Assembly: GCF_964340395.1 (NCBI RefSeq)
Contig: NC_135549.1
Coordinates: 21,687,342 to 21,722,341, forward strand
DNA: 35,000 bases
Direction of reading: 5' to 3'
Source: Glandiceps talaboti
Lineage: Eukaryota; Hemichordata; Enteropneusta; Spengelidae
Shown here piece by piece: positions 1 through 35,000 of the stretch (position 1 is its first letter; each line of letters begins with the position of its first letter). Below the pieces are notes generated by a model, which was not told where the DNA came from, did not search any database, and was given only the letters and a program-made list of their open reading frames with translations. Both the position numbers and the translations under genes were made by a program.

Positions 1-75
1 CCAAAATACTCCACATGCTATGCATAATCCCGCCAAAATATTCCACATGCAATGCATAATGATCCCGCCAAAATT
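1..75. repeat. Short direct repeat, about 36-bp unit
   Basis: CCAAAATAYTCCACATGC followed by ATGCATAAT and CCCGCC occurs twice in tandem with a third partial copy. The stretch from here to 524 is intronic AT-rich DNA with nothing else recognisable. Confidence 0.7.
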
Positions 76-524
76 CAAACACAATTTACATATAATGAAA
101 TTGTTGCCACGTCTCAACTTTTTAGTATAATAGATTAAAGCAGAAATAGGCCTTATTTTGTAATCAGTGTACTTTTTACGTTTTATAGCATTTACAAAGT
201 TTAACAGAAAGTTATATAAAAGCGCACGTTTTTTGTATTTTCACGCCTATAGCAACTAACGGGTAACAATAGCCAAAGAGTTTGACCAATATTTAGTTTT
301 ATAGTCATGGTAAAGTACTGAAATATTTAGTCTTTTATAATTATATTTTTTCTAAATTATTAGCTATATAATTATATAAAAGTGCTCAACTTAATATATA
401 AACTTTACTGGGGAGGAATAACTTTAATATATCTTTACATCAGAAATGTTATTTTGTTCATGTTTCAGGGAATGCTGTGATCCAGTGCTTATGATTGATA
501 TTCTTAAATTGTTTGTTTTTACAG

Positions 525-610
525 ATAAATATACCAATACTCATCAGTGCAAGTTATGCGTTCCACAAAAAGGGAAATCTGGTTGCTCGGTTCGACTACA
601 ACAACTCATG
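525..610 (+). CDS. Exon: probable transmembrane helix 4 of the second receptor
   Basis: An 86-base exon: INIPILISASYAFHKKG then NLVARFDYNNS. The Pro in a hydrophobic run and the aromatic loop match TM4-ECL2. Acceptor TTTTTACAG, donor GTAAAC, phase 0 start and phase 2 end. The start phase differs from the minus-strand TM4 exon, so the 5' boundary is less sure. Confidence 0.62.
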
Positions 611-1742
611 GTAAACAATATAAAAACACTAAGAATCGGTTCGTCTTGTGATTCCCTGGGTTTCAATTATGCAGTATCTAAATAAATGAGTGTACCACTT
701 CAATAGTTGTCTCCAAACAGTGTTTTACAGTAACTTATGTCTTTAAAGTCAATTTAACACCCGAGAAAATGTCGGCGACACGACTCTGTTTTTTTTTTTC
801 GGCGACTCCAATATTTGATCATTTAACTAATACTAACATGACATACGTACACACCACGAGGGGTTATACGGTTTGACATGAACCTTGTCTAGTATTCCCA
901 TTTAAATTGATCAACATGGTGTCTCGGTTTAATTTTAAAGCATTTGCCTTTAAATATCATGTCCAATGTGCTTTTTTTCCGTCCGTCTTCCTCAGTATTT
1001 TGTGAATTGACCCTTTTAACTTTAATATATACCTGTACACAAGAGGATTTATGAGAATATAAATGAAACAAATAAAGACCATCCGCTGTCAAAGTTAAAT
1101 GTGATTGCTTTGTACATCGAATAGTACGGTATCGTAAGGGACAACCTTAAAATATGCTTCTGGTCTGCGTTTCTACGGAAAAGTGTTTTAATTATCTCGT
1201 ACCGTAATGATAAATGTTGCGTTCTTTCCTTTTGCAGGGATGATATGGTGGCAACTACTTTATATTTCGCCGTGTTTGTCATGTGTTGGGGGTTTGGTCT
1301 CACGTCAACGTATACCGGCAATTACATCGTGGGCTATGTATTCACCATTTTGATTTTCTGCCAGGTAAGGTGTCACAATCCTTTACTACGAGCGATTCAT
1401 ATACAGCACAATGTAATGCTTACAGGGATCTCGACTACTAGTTAGATGGTAATGTTGAGTTATAGTTATTTTATCTCACTACAGCACGACAAAGCAACCC
1501 ATCATTTCAAATATATGTCTTGATTCCCAATTCATTAATGGTATGTCCCATTCCTGTTTTATTGATAGGCTTCGACAATTTTTCTCTATCATTTCGCCAC
1601 CAACGAAGAGGTAAGATAATTAAGTGTAAGATAAGTGTAAATCTATAATGAAATAACAGACTCGTCTTCTTTAATTTTATGTGTGTATTGAGAACACTAC
1701 TTGGCGAAAGACGAATGAAACTCTTTGTAATATATATATATA

Positions 1743-1778
<36 letters not shown>

Positions 1779-3264
1779 TCAAGTTTATCTGCCTGTCAGC
1801 ATGTATCTTCTTATTGATTGATTGATTGTTTGTTTGCGTGTGTTTATTGTTGGTGTATCTGTCTATCTGTCAGCCATTGTTATCAGGTTTGCTGATTGTC
1901 CATCCGTCCGTCCGTCCGTCCGTCTGTCTGTCTGTCTGTCTGCCTGTCTGTCTGTCTGTTTAAAGTTTGCTTGTTTGTTCATCCGTCCATCCGTATTTCC
2001 AGCATCTGATTTCTTGTTATTTTATGAACACTAGATTTGGATCCATTTAGGTCCTTTTTCCGTTCCTTTCTAAGTCACGGTTTCCGTTCCACTACCATGT
2101 GTACGTAGATAAATGTATGTTATTTTAGCAGTAACATTGACATTAATATATCTAAATGTACGCTTAAATCTGTTTTAACTTGGTGTTTATGATTGAAGAG
2201 AAGACATTTGACTTACTTTCATGATAATTTGTGCCTTGTTCTTATTTTAGCTCTTACAAGCTGTTCGGATTCAACTGTGCGGAGAGAAGATAGAGAAATG
2301 GGCTCTACATGTGTTTTATAAGGAACAGGTGGAAAGAATGACTACTGTACGTACAGTGAAAGAGAGAGCAGAGAAACGGAGAAATACTGTTATAGAACGG
2401 AAAAAGAAGAAAGCGAAGGAGCAGAAGGAGAAACATGACACTATCAATGCCCTATTCACGATAGTAAGTGTGTTGTAATCATAGTTGATGGCATGGCGCC
2501 ATTAGACAAACAAGTATTGACGTCATGTTTGGCTCGAATTAAGAATATAAATCATGTTCAAAAAGATCACGCCATTTCTAGAAGATAACACTTTTATTGC
2601 GTATTTCGACAAAGGGTTGTTGGTGGTCGAGTGGTTAAACCACTTGCCTCTTACCACTGCGGTCGGGGTTTGAACCCATTAAGGGTTTCATTAAATTTAC
2701 CACGCTGTAGTAAGAAGTATGTCATTCAGTTTGACTCTACCGAATAACGCACGTTTTCCCCGGGTACTCCAGTTTACTCCTGCACTAACATTAAACCCTC
2801 CTCCTGTTATTGGGTTTTGCCTGGTGGGTCGTAAATAAGTGAATAAACACATAGATGGTATTGCGTTGTTGTATTTTATCCAGATGACACGGGATGATTT
2901 AATTCTAAGTGGAGTCACATCTAATACAAGTATTTACAACAATAAACAAAAAACCCGAAATAAATTATGCCAAAAATACCCCGACCCTCCGTTTTAGAAT
3001 ATTGAGGTTTATGAATTGTAAAGTGCTTTGAGCACGGCGTGGGAAAGCGCTATATAAGAACACAACATTATCATTATTATATAAGATTTTAATCATTATT
3101 AAGCCGGTTACAAACTTATTAATCCCATTGTGTTCCTTCTTTGTTAGGTCGCTCACAATAGAGTGTCGACGGTGAGAGTTCATGCCGCGGATGATGGTGA
3201 TGACGATGAGTACGCCCCCTCAACAAGTGGCAGCAGTCGACCTAGCCGACCGAGTATATTCTAA
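525..3264 (+). CDS. Second adhesion-GPCR-like gene, 3' part (5' partial)
   Basis: Plus-strand gene whose C-terminal exons are 525-610, 1238-1364, 1569-1610, 2251-2463 and 3148-3264. The TM6, TM7 and tail exons match the large minus-strand receptor in phase and partly in sequence, so this is a convergent paralogue. The ectodomain and TM1-TM3 lie left of the window. The TM5 exon expected between 611 and 1237 is not visible. It may be degenerate, unusually short or lost, so the gene could be a pseudogene or encode an atypical receptor; every exon seen is intact. Confidence 0.72.
1238..1364 (+). CDS. Exon: transmembrane helix 6 of the second receptor
   Basis: A 127-base exon: DDMVATTLYFAVFVMCWGFG, then LTSTYTGNYIVG and YVFTILIFCQ. 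The C-W-G-F-G and Y-V-F-T-I-L segments are typical of adhesion-GPCR TM6-TM7. Acceptor TTTTGCAG, donor GTAAGG. Confidence 0.87.
1569..1610 (+). CDS. Exon: transmembrane helix 7 of the second receptor, 14 codons
   Basis: A 42-base phase 0-0 exon encoding ASTIFLYHFATNEE, close to the family motif F-I-F-L-F-H-C-x-x-N-x-E. Acceptor TTGATAG, donor GTAAGA. It is too short for ordinary ORF calling. Confidence 0.88.
1728..1776. repeat. (TA)n microsatellite
   Basis: Interrupted TA dinucleotide run in the intron after the TM7 exon. Confidence 0.95.
1901..1960. repeat. (TCCG)n/(TCTG)n microsatellite
   Basis: A tetranucleotide run that switches from TCCG to TCTG, in the same intron. Confidence 0.95.
2251..2463 (+). 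CDS. Exon: cytoplasmic tail of the second receptor
   Basis: A 71-codon phase 0-0 exon: LLQAVRIQLCGEKIEKWALH, then a long Lys/Arg/Glu-rich helix (VKERAEKRRNTVIERKKKK ...). It is predicted helical or coiled-coil and strongly basic. Acceptor TTATTTTAG, donor GTAAGT. Confidence 0.86.
2614..3081 (+). mobile_element. tRNA-derived SINE
   Basis: The head carries an RNA polymerase III A box (TGGTCGAGTGG, 2624-2634) and B box (GGTTTGAACC, 2667-2676) at tRNA-like spacing. The body has a CGGGTACTCCAGTTTACTCC-type segment. The 3' end (AAGTGCTTTGAGCACGG ... GCGCTATATAAG ... ATTATCATTATTAT) resembles the common LINE-mobilised tail. It sits in the last intron of the plus-strand receptor gene. The exact start is uncertain by a few bases. 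Confidence 0.75.
3148..3264 (+). CDS. Terminal exon of the second receptor
   Basis: Thirty-eight codons plus TAA: VAHNRVSTVRVHAADDGDDD, then EYAPSTSGSSRPSRPSIF. It has an acidic patch followed by a Ser/Pro/Arg end. Acceptor TTTGTTAG, phase 0. Confidence 0.83.
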   Translation, partial: VAHNRVSTVRVHAADDGDDDEYAPSTSGSSRPSRPSIF

Positions 3265-3972
3265 AACGGAGATTTTTGACACAGGATGAAAGTTTAGCCT
3301 TAAAGAAGGTGTCGAAATTCAAAACGTATTTTCTGCTAGCTTTACAATATATGGAGAAGTGACGATCATCAAAAGAACCATGAACACACCTTTATCATAT
3401 ACAATAAGTAGCATTTTTACATTTTTGACATTTACTTGGTGTTTCTATGGATACTAGGTTTATATCAGTAACAGTTTGGGAGACCATTATAGTAGTTGTG
3501 TACAAATAGAGGAATATGTCAAGGTATAGACTGAACAATTCATTGTTATCTGAATGCACACCTTTGAAAACGTAATTTTGATTCATGATACACATAGCTT
3601 TAAGAATCCCGAACAACATAAGATTTGTTCGCAACAAGTGCGTTAAACTTTATAAATGTTGATGCACGGACAGTTCACAATTGAAATGTTGTAGCCAAAC
3701 TCTAGAATTATAACTGGAACTTGTAACTTGTAAATTATACCGACATACCTTTCTCGTAAACCAGAGTATAATTTTCCGCTGACGTCATGGACAGTGCCGT
3801 AAAGAGGGCAATGGTTTTACGACGCACAGTCCAATTATACTAGGAATTAATCAGTTCATTAACCGCGATAACTCTTAGTGAGGACAGGGATGTTGGCAGT
3901 ACTAGTATTGACGTCATAATTCAAAAGGTATATCAATTTTAGATGTTATATCAAATATTCATCAGTGTTTAT

Positions 3973-4243
3973 AGTAACATAATCATAAATGTCAAGTGTA
4001 AATACTACCACTTTTAATTTAATCAAGTTCAAATTTGATATGACTTTGAAAACAAGTGCAACAATAAAAAAAATAGAATTTAAAAGTAACATAATTATAA
4101 ATGTCAAGTGTAAATACTACCACTTTTAATTTAATCAAGTTCAAATTTGATGTGAGTTTGAAAACAAGTGCAACAATAAAAAAATAGAATTTAAAATTTA
4201 ACACTATAAAATGATTGCCAAGTGTAAATATCACCACATTTAA
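3973..4243. repeat. 111-bp tandem duplication with partial third copy
   Basis: A unit starting AGTAACATAATCATAAATG at 3973 recurs at 4084 with few changes, and a partial copy follows near 4199. The first two units each contain an AATAAA (first at 4063), about 0.8 kb past the plus gene's stop, so either could be a polyadenylation signal. That role is unproven. Confidence 0.85.
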
Positions 4244-6512
4244 GATAACTTAAGACTTTCAAAGAACCGTTTCAGTTGTTTTATAGTTTGAACCACGTTC
4301 GACCTTCAAGTTATTGTGTGGTGTACATATATATGATGGGAAATTTGATAAATTCAGAAGGAGTGTATATTTACCTAACATGTGGGGTGTCGATTATGTA
4401 TGTAAGTATGGATATATAATCAACACAATAGCGTCGTCGTCAATTGGGAAAAAACAGCAAAACACCGAACAATTACAGAACATCATTGACTGCATCGCCG
4501 AGCTCAACAACAGCCATTGCACTTATATAATTATTATTTTTACACAGAGTCTATGTTTATTCTAGTTTGTACAACAAAGCAAATGATTTTCAACTATCAC
4601 TTGCTCGTAGTTGTCATTTAGGAAGTATGTTTGGGAAGGGGGGAAGGTAACCAGTAATGACGGCTGGATTCCGACTTACTGAGGGCTTTGTTAGAAATCG
4701 TAACAGTGAGGGGTGTATTTTCAAACCTTTTCCAACAGATGTCTTGACAGAATATACAATTATGTTTAAGCACATGAAAATCTTACCTTTCGTAGGAATC
4801 GAAATAGAACTAATATGTTAATAATATGTAGGCGTTTTATTGTTATTCTCATCACGTGTATTGTGTACCTGTGTATAGATTCTATCATTTCTTACAGTAC
4901 ACTATGGTAGGCACAGGCATTTTTCCAACCACAGATAAAGCGCCATCGCTATATAAATTTGAATACCGAAACAGTAATTACCATAAATTTATAATAATAA
5001 GATACACATTGTATACTAAGTGATTTGTAGTAGAAGGTGAGACAAAATTTAAGCTTTAATAGTTAAGAAACGAATTACAAAACACGAGGACCAAACAAAG
5101 TCATCGCAAGGAAAGTCAACAGTGGATTTGTCATCACAAAGGCTCGGACAGAGTACATGCACACATTCCTTTCATCGGATTACCTTTGACCCAGAAGAAC
5201 ATTTCATGTTGGTACGGACAGACTTCAGAACACAACTTTACATTATTGCTGACCACATTCAATACATTGACACAACTGCATCAATCACAATTGACAACAG
5301 TGGTTTCTTGACAGCCATAACATTTTTGTATTGCATTATTTCCGCTTTGATGTAAGTCCACTGTCATGTTGCTGCAAAAATCACATTCTGTATTACATGA
5401 ACTAGACTGTGTCTAACAAAGTTCGACTCGTGCATTTCATGATCTTTGGACGACAGGTAAATTCATCACATGACTATAAAACACTGTGAATCTCATCAAC
5501 CTGTCTGTAGATACAGGTAGACATATTCTAGCAATTTCAGTGTCCCCCCCCCAACGACGTCCACACGTACGCTTCATATTATAAGTTCCTCGTTATAGCT
5601 TTCATCTCATACAAATGGTGATGAGAAACGTACACTTTTCGATAAAGTGTCGTGTTCAGTTATCAATTGTTCTTAAATCCACATTTCCACCACGAGTATA
5701 TCAAACAATTACAATTTGCACATCATAACCAACCAATTTATAAAAATGAATAATAATGATTATTGTGAAATTTTAGCGGAATAACAGTAACGTTCCGAGA
5801 CTTGCCGCAAAAGTCTACGCAACAATGAGTCTACGCACTAAAGAGCAAAATGCCAGGAATACATGTTTTGCATATTAGCATCTGTTTTTTCTGGCAGGGT
5901 CAAAGAATACTGTCTAATGAGATTAGCTGTCTTCATTACTGAATCTTTGAACTTATTGAGGAGTTGTGGAAATTATCATTTTATGTACATTGTATATAAT
6001 TATTAAGAATGCTTTTTTTTAAACAAACCTTACATTTTACCGTTACATTAAACTACATAGAATTATTAATTGTCGAACGTTTACAGATATTAATTAAAAG
6101 TGGTCATATGGATGAGGTTTGGGTCTATTTATTTTGGCTAAATATCTAGTAAAACGTACAATGAAAAACATTTTACACATTTATTAATGTTTTGAAATTT
6201 ATTGAGTTAAAAACAAGGACTTGGCTTGTGTTGTTTCACATTGATTTTTTCACGTAGAAAGCCATGATAAAATTGTTTTATAAATTAAAATCCAAAAATA
6301 AATTCCCAATCTTGATCCATAGACAATTGTCGCGTGTTATTTTGCGATAGTTGTCGATTGTGACTTTTTTGCTTACATGTTATTGAGAGATTGTGACGAA
6401 TGGCAGTACTTGTTTTCTCATTAATATTCATAGCACAGTTTACATTTATGAATGATTTCGTAACAGAATAGGCATACTTGCTGTAATCTGATTCAAGAAA
6501 CACTCATTTGTA

Positions 6513-6860
6513 AGGCCAAATAAAAAAAGTTGTTTGGTTCCGGTTACCCAACCCCACCGAGTTTTTCACGCCGACCCTAACCTTTTTGCTATATAAGTAC
6601 ATGTATTCGAGAAAAATAATAATAAAATCGCGAAAATCGTGAAGTCTCGCAAGAAATTGTGGGTGCGGAAACTGAAAAAGGCAACATAAAACTATTCTTC
6701 CAATTTGTAATGGCTGTACATCTGATAGGAAGAATACAGAACACAGAGACCATTTGGATGGAAAACAGTGGAAAACTAGACACTCACACATGGAAAAAAA
6801 ATAAAATAAAAAATCTACCTATTTTAAAATTTAATGTAATCGGAACCACACATTTTTTTT
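6513..6860 (-). mobile_element. Dispersed inverted-repeat (MITE-like) element, copy 1
   Basis: The ends are inverted copies of each other: AAAGTTGTTTGGTTCCGGTT at the left, and GTAATCGGAACCACACATTT reading out at the right. The interior (GCGGAAACTGAAAAAGGCAA ... TGGCTGTACATCTGATAGGA) matches the reverse complement of 23960-24180. No coding capacity. Confidence 0.7.
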
Positions 6861-7365
6861 ACTCCCAATCATCCTTCAGAGATAATAAATGGTTACAATA
6901 AAGTTGAATGACACTCTCTTTTTTTTACAGTATATTTTGACTGACGTACAACCCTTCCCATTCAGGTGTTATATTTATAGATGGACCTCGTGCAATACAG
7001 GAATGCAAAATGTGCTATATTTTAAACGTCCGATCATGTTTTGCACCAGAGCGAGATCACTAGTTCAATGTAGGATAAAAGACTACATTCTTATACTTCG
7101 GCCTCAGACCCCCCCCCCCCCCGCCCCCCACCACACACATACCCCATCCCATCCCCCGTAACTAAATTGGCCAAAATCGAAAATTGTTTCGAACCGCACA
7201 TTTAAACTCGAGAATGAGTTGACTTTGGTAAAAATTGTTAATTAAAGTCCACGTTACTCTTGCTAGGGCGCCCTCTAGCAACGCAACGCATTTGCCTCCA
7301 TTTTTGAGTGACATTGTTGTGGTGTTAATTTTCTCCTCCGAGTAATTCGCTGATTTCCTCTAACA

Positions 7366-7746
7366 ATGCCGCGAGGCAGGAAGACCGCAAAGAAATCCGT
7401 AGAGGACATGATGAATCAGCCTAAGAGCAGCATTCGGGAAGCTGATATGGAATTGCAGCGACTGAAAAAAGGTCTCGACAACCTTCCATCCGAAGCGACC
7501 GCGTGCTACAAGATAGCGGTTAGCCCCAGACCTCAAGATCATTCTACACAACAACGCCAACCGCATCCCCTGCAACAATATACGAGGTCGACATCGGAAC
7601 CCTGCGTAATGAGGATGAATTGGTTTAACAGACTGAAGACCGTATGTGAAATTGTTACCATTGGACACCGTGGTTACTTCTCAGATCTGCGTACGGGTAA
7701 GAGAAAATCTGGGGCATTTTCAGCAAACCGCACGATCACGTGGTGA
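7366..7746 (+). CDS. Unassigned ORF, 126 codons
   Basis: Open frame from ATG (7366) to TGA. The N-terminus is basic (MPRGRKTAKKS) and then helix-prone (SIREADMELQRLKKGLDNLP). The rest looks like ordinary unconstrained sequence. I recognise no domain. It follows the TE-like motif GGGCGCCCTCTAGC, so it may be a gag/ORF1-like remnant of a transposable element, or a chance ORF. It shows no splice evidence. Confidence 0.25.
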   Translation: MPRGRKTAKKSVEDMMNQPKSSIREADMELQRLKKGLDNLPSEATACYKIAVSPRPQDHSTQQRQPHPLQQYTRSTSEPCVMRMNWFNRLKTVCEIVTIGHRGYFSDLRTGKRKSGAFSANRTITW

Positions 7747-8619
7747 GACCAAAGCTGTGTCATGATCGAGGTTTTACCATCAGAAGTGTCGATCGATTAC
7801 TACCAAATGTCATTCGAACATTTCCTTGCGGGCTACATGGCCATCATTACGCACAGCCCACCCCTTTATTTCAGACAATGAGAAAGATGTAAGTATACGC
7901 CATCTAAAAGATCTTATTAATTACAAGATATTGCGGGTGAGTGCTAGATAGAATCGAAATGGCTATGCCCATTGGGATGATGAATGCGGGAGCATAACAT
8001 ACTGGGTATTCAAGGCATTCACCTAAATTTCTACCTCAGCTACTTGCATCACGTGCACTAGAATCAAAGATACTGAATGAAATGTATCAAGAGAAATCAA
8101 AACACAAACAGTCACATGTAGTTGACGCAGTTTTTATTTCAACACACTTCTTCAGTTATACAGCCAAATCTCTTAAGCTTACAAATTAATATACAATCTT
8201 TTCCAGATACCCGTAGGTAAACACATCATATTGGCATTCTTTAGTCTGACGTCATCAACTTAAAGCAATTTCTGGATAATATACACCTGTTTAATAATGA
8301 CTAAAATTCTGATGTATTAGATGTGAGAATATGCATGTATTATATAATAATAATAACGGAAATGTATGCATCACGTTGTACAGCATTTACAGGGCGACTG
8401 ACATCCTGTATTTTGCCATTACAATAGAATGTGACCCTAAAATCAAAGTTCTTCGAATATTTCCAAAATTGTATTATTATGGAAACTTGTTCTTGATTTA
8501 AAAAAAAAAAGATATGAGAAATTTTTGGATACATTGTCTTGTTCTTAATGATATCGACAATCTTTTGAAATTCACTATCAAAACATCTTAAAATATGTAT
8601 TCTACACATCTAACAATCC

Positions 8620-8935
8620 ACATGCCTGTTTATACGGGATGGACCTGTTGTAGGTATGCAACAGGGTTGCCACAGGCCTGATGTAATTGCCATATCTGAT
8701 GAAACAAACATGTCACAGGCCTGACAAGACAGGCCTGTCACAGGTCTGACTAGTCAGGCCTTCCACATACCCGATGGGACATTCGTGCCACAGACTTGCT
8801 GATGGGTCAGGCCTGCCACACTCTGACCCATCAGACCTGCTACATGCCTGAATCCATTTCCCTGCACAGGCCCTGATGGTCATCTGTACCAAGTTTGTCA
8901 CAGTCCTGATTCAGACCTGATAAATTTTAGCTGCA
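8620..8935. repeat. Degenerate minisatellite with CACAGGCCTGA core
   Basis: CACAGGCCTGA-like words recur at irregular 15-40 base spacing, in both orientations, more than ten times. No coding frame is preserved through it. Confidence 0.7.
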
Positions 8936-10252
8936 GGTAGGTTATAAATTCAATTTGAATACACTAAATCTATTCAAATTTTAAATGTTATGTGATTAGA
9001 GTTTCTTCAATAAAAGTACAAATATAATATGAATAAATCTTAAAACTTTTTTTAAAGATATCAAGTACATAAAATATTCAACTTTCTACACATTTCAAAT
9101 GTAGTGATCATGTAAATTACAACAGTACAACACAAGTTAACTTTTTTTGTTCATGTTTTTAAACATATTTTATACACTAGCACCAACAACAGCAAACTTT
9201 TAATTAAAATTAGTGCCATAAAATTACTTTCGTTGGTTTGTCTTGAATACTATTATAATGGATAACACAACAATAAAACACTCGTGCACGTGCTAGTTTC
9301 TTGATGTGTTTTTCATTTACATGAGTAAGTTATTATTCCACGGTTTCACCTCGACAGTGAAACTTGACGTACGAACATCCGTTCTATTTTGTGGCATGCA
9401 AAGCACTCATTACATGTATAACAAATTAGGCCACAAATTTACCTTCCTCAAAGAACATCTCACATTAGGAATTCGAAATTAATAACAATACATGCAGATA
9501 GTGTGAAAATGAGAGTTGATTCAACATTCGATCCCACAATTCAACAATCCAACTTGTTTTCTGGTTAAATAATTTTGTATTTATCATGATTAAATTGGCA
9601 AATTTCTAGAGCTGGATGTGACAAAGAGAACATTTCAGTTCTATTATATATTTTTACTTGTGGTATATTTTTCGCATCAGACTGTATGATACGTTGTGTC
9701 CCTCCGCCCACACCAGTCTCCTCTCTCCCAATCTCGCAATGTCTAGCTTTAAATTAACTTAAAAGTCTGACGTCAACGTGATTTTAACTCCTTCCATTCT
9801 GTGATTGGATGCAACCAGCTCTGGTTGGAAACGCTAGAAAAAGTATACTTCAAATACAGACGTGAGAGTGGTTGACGTGTGATGGCGCCCCGTCACGTAC
9901 CTTACAGACTAAATTCAGATAAAATATTAATGTATATTCATGATTTTCCTTCAAAACATAGTAATTATAATATATAAATCTAAATTTACAAATATAAGTG
10001 TCTGTAAATGTTCATTCCTCACGATGTTGATGTTATTGGCCATCTACATGAACACGAACAAATATCCAGTTAGGGATGATCGCATAATGTCGTCCAAGCT
10101 CGGCAAACGAACAACGTTTGTTTGCGTCAAACCCCCTCACCCTTCCCCCTAATCGAACCTTCACGAGTGCAACATCAAACACTCATATATACAAACTATG
10201 ATAAAAACTAGCGGTTACAACACTATGATACAAAATTGTACAAGGCCTTGTA

Positions 10253-10465
10253 GCCATTCCTACCGACACGCTATTTTCATTTAACACTAGACCATCTAGG
10301 CGATCACATTCAAAGGCAATTAAAATACCTATGTGTCAAACTGAAACATGCAAACATTCATTCATACCATTAACTATTGTAGACTGGAATCGGTTACCGA
10401 AAAACATTGTCACTAGCAACACAACAGAACAATTTAAGACTGCACTAGCAGCCCACAGGGAATAA
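10253..10465 (+). mobile_element. Non-LTR retrotransposon fragment: C-terminus of reverse transcriptase ORF
   Basis: Seventy codons ending in TAA read AIPTDTLFSFNTRPSRRSHS ... CKHSFIPLTIVDWNRLPKNI ... TEQFKTAL. The 'P-x-T-I-x-D-W-N-x-L-P ... F-K' signature is the extreme C-terminus of jockey/CR1-like LINE ORF2. Nothing upstream continues the reverse transcriptase, so this is a 5'-truncated copy, as usual for LINEs. Confidence 0.78.
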
Positions 10466-10772
10466 TGACTGAGCGCACTCACTTACCCTGGAAAAATTTT
10501 GCTCAGTAGTGAGCTAGTTTCCAGCATTTATACAGATACAGATGATCGATGTAATGTAAAAACATGATTGCAAACACGTTAAAATACTAACAGAAACCCA
10601 GTTTCTCATATTAGAAGTAAATTTGTATCAACTTATCAACATCTCACTAGTAAATACAAAAGCTGTTATCATTGAAGGAGTGCAGTTTTCCCGTCGAAAT
10701 TTAGTTAGAAGTGCGAAAATGAAGTTCGCTTATTGTATTGAGTTTGCTATCGTCCCTTAGTGTGAAGAATTG

Positions 10773-34601
<23,829 letters not shown>

Positions 34602-34784
34602 CTGTAAATATGAATAACTTATTAAGTTAATCGACTAATTAATCTGACAATAAATGAATTAGTTAGACATTAGACATTGTCATTAAAACCAAATATAACC
34701 ATCGATTGAGGGAGCTTTATTTTTACAAATCCTAAATAAAAATGAAACAAAAATAAAGCTAATTAGCATATTTAATTCACTCAC

Positions 34785-34995
34785 GTCTTGTAGTTCGATA
34801 GGCAAAATTGCAAATTAATTTTCGTAAATCAAGTAATAATTCATCCACAAACAAATCGTAATTATTAAAAACTAGTAGTGGTGGTATGTGGTAGCAGTAG
34901 GATTTGGAACCGGTGGCAGCAGTGGGATCATGCCAAAATAAGAAAACAATGCAAAAATGAGTCAAAGTAAAATGTGACCCTTCTCTAATTTCCAT
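34785..34995 (-). CDS. Possible upstream exon of the adhesion GPCR gene
   Basis: An open frame runs from an ATG at 34995 to a good donor (GTGAGT) just below 34785. It ends in phase 1, which is what the lectin exon requires. It contains a short hydrophobic stretch (FCIVFLFW) and the segment SKSYCYHI, which resembles the start of a C-type lectin fold. This could be the first coding exon or an exon whose acceptor lies inside the range. The phase agreement has a one-in-three chance of being accidental, and no clear signal peptide is visible. Confidence 0.33.
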
Positions 34996-35000
34996 TTTCT

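Larger units (their letters stand above)
3265..10772. other. Intergenic region between convergent receptor genes
   Basis: No host gene is recognisable in these 7.5 kb apart from the items listed separately. The open frames here are short, lack homology I recognise and have no consistent splice structure. The DNA is AT-rich. Confidence 0.6.

Noticed and set aside
446-685. 79-codon plus-strand ORF
   Set aside because: It covers the TM4 exon in the wrong frame; the splice sites and hydrophobic reading support the other frame.
2614-2685. Functional tRNA gene
   Set aside because: A and B boxes are present, but the arms do not close into a proper cloverleaf, and the block continues into a SINE body and tail.
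5122-5355. 77-codon plus ORF
   Set aside because: It starts at GTG, has no recognisable domain and no splice context; probably chance.

Overview
This is eukaryotic nuclear DNA, most likely from a marine invertebrate. The evidence is multi-exon genes with canonical GT-AG introns, EGF, C-type lectin and GAIN/GPS/7TM receptor domains, a tRNA-derived SINE, a non-LTR retrotransposon fragment, MITE-like elements and dense microsatellites. Amphioxus, a hemichordate or another deuterostome would fit because large adhesion-GPCR families are known there, but the sequence alone does not fix the species.

The window is dominated by one minus-strand gene running from the right edge to 10773. I reassembled it exon by exon: 31 exons from 34601 down to 10773 join in one reading frame of about 1309 codons plus stop, and every junction phase agrees. 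From N to C terminus the product has a C-type lectin domain, four EGF modules, a Ser/Thr-rich linker on two exons, three more EGF modules, an eighth EGF fused to a hormone-receptor motif (HRM), a GAIN domain on six exons, a GPS split over two exons, seven transmembrane helices and a cytoplasmic tail. It is an adhesion G-protein-coupled receptor. Its 5' end (signal peptide, promoter) lies at or beyond the right edge; one possible upstream exon is visible at 34785-34995. The least certain join is the third intracellular loop, which needs a 10-codon micro-exon and an AAG acceptor.

At the left edge a second, plus-strand adhesion-GPCR-like gene ends convergently at 3264. Exons for TM4, TM6, TM7 and the tail are visible. 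Its TM6, TM7 and tail exons have the same phases and the same 14-codon TM7 exon as the large gene, so the two are paralogues in tail-to-tail orientation. I cannot find its TM5 exon in the 627-base gap where it should lie.

The 7.5 kb between the two genes (3265-10772) holds no recognisable host gene: a 111-bp tandem duplication, an inverted-repeat element, an unassigned 126-codon ORF, a degenerate minisatellite and the C-terminal end of a dead LINE reverse transcriptase.

The large introns are an active repeat landscape: tetranucleotide and dinucleotide tracts, a 31-bp minisatellite, several TIR elements, and a HINE/pearl-like element (core tandem repeats, GACA microsatellite, terminal hairpin). 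Three neighbouring EGF exons arose by recent duplication together with flanking intron sequence. One duplicate still carries an empty site matching the insertion point of the HINE-like element, which orders the two events.
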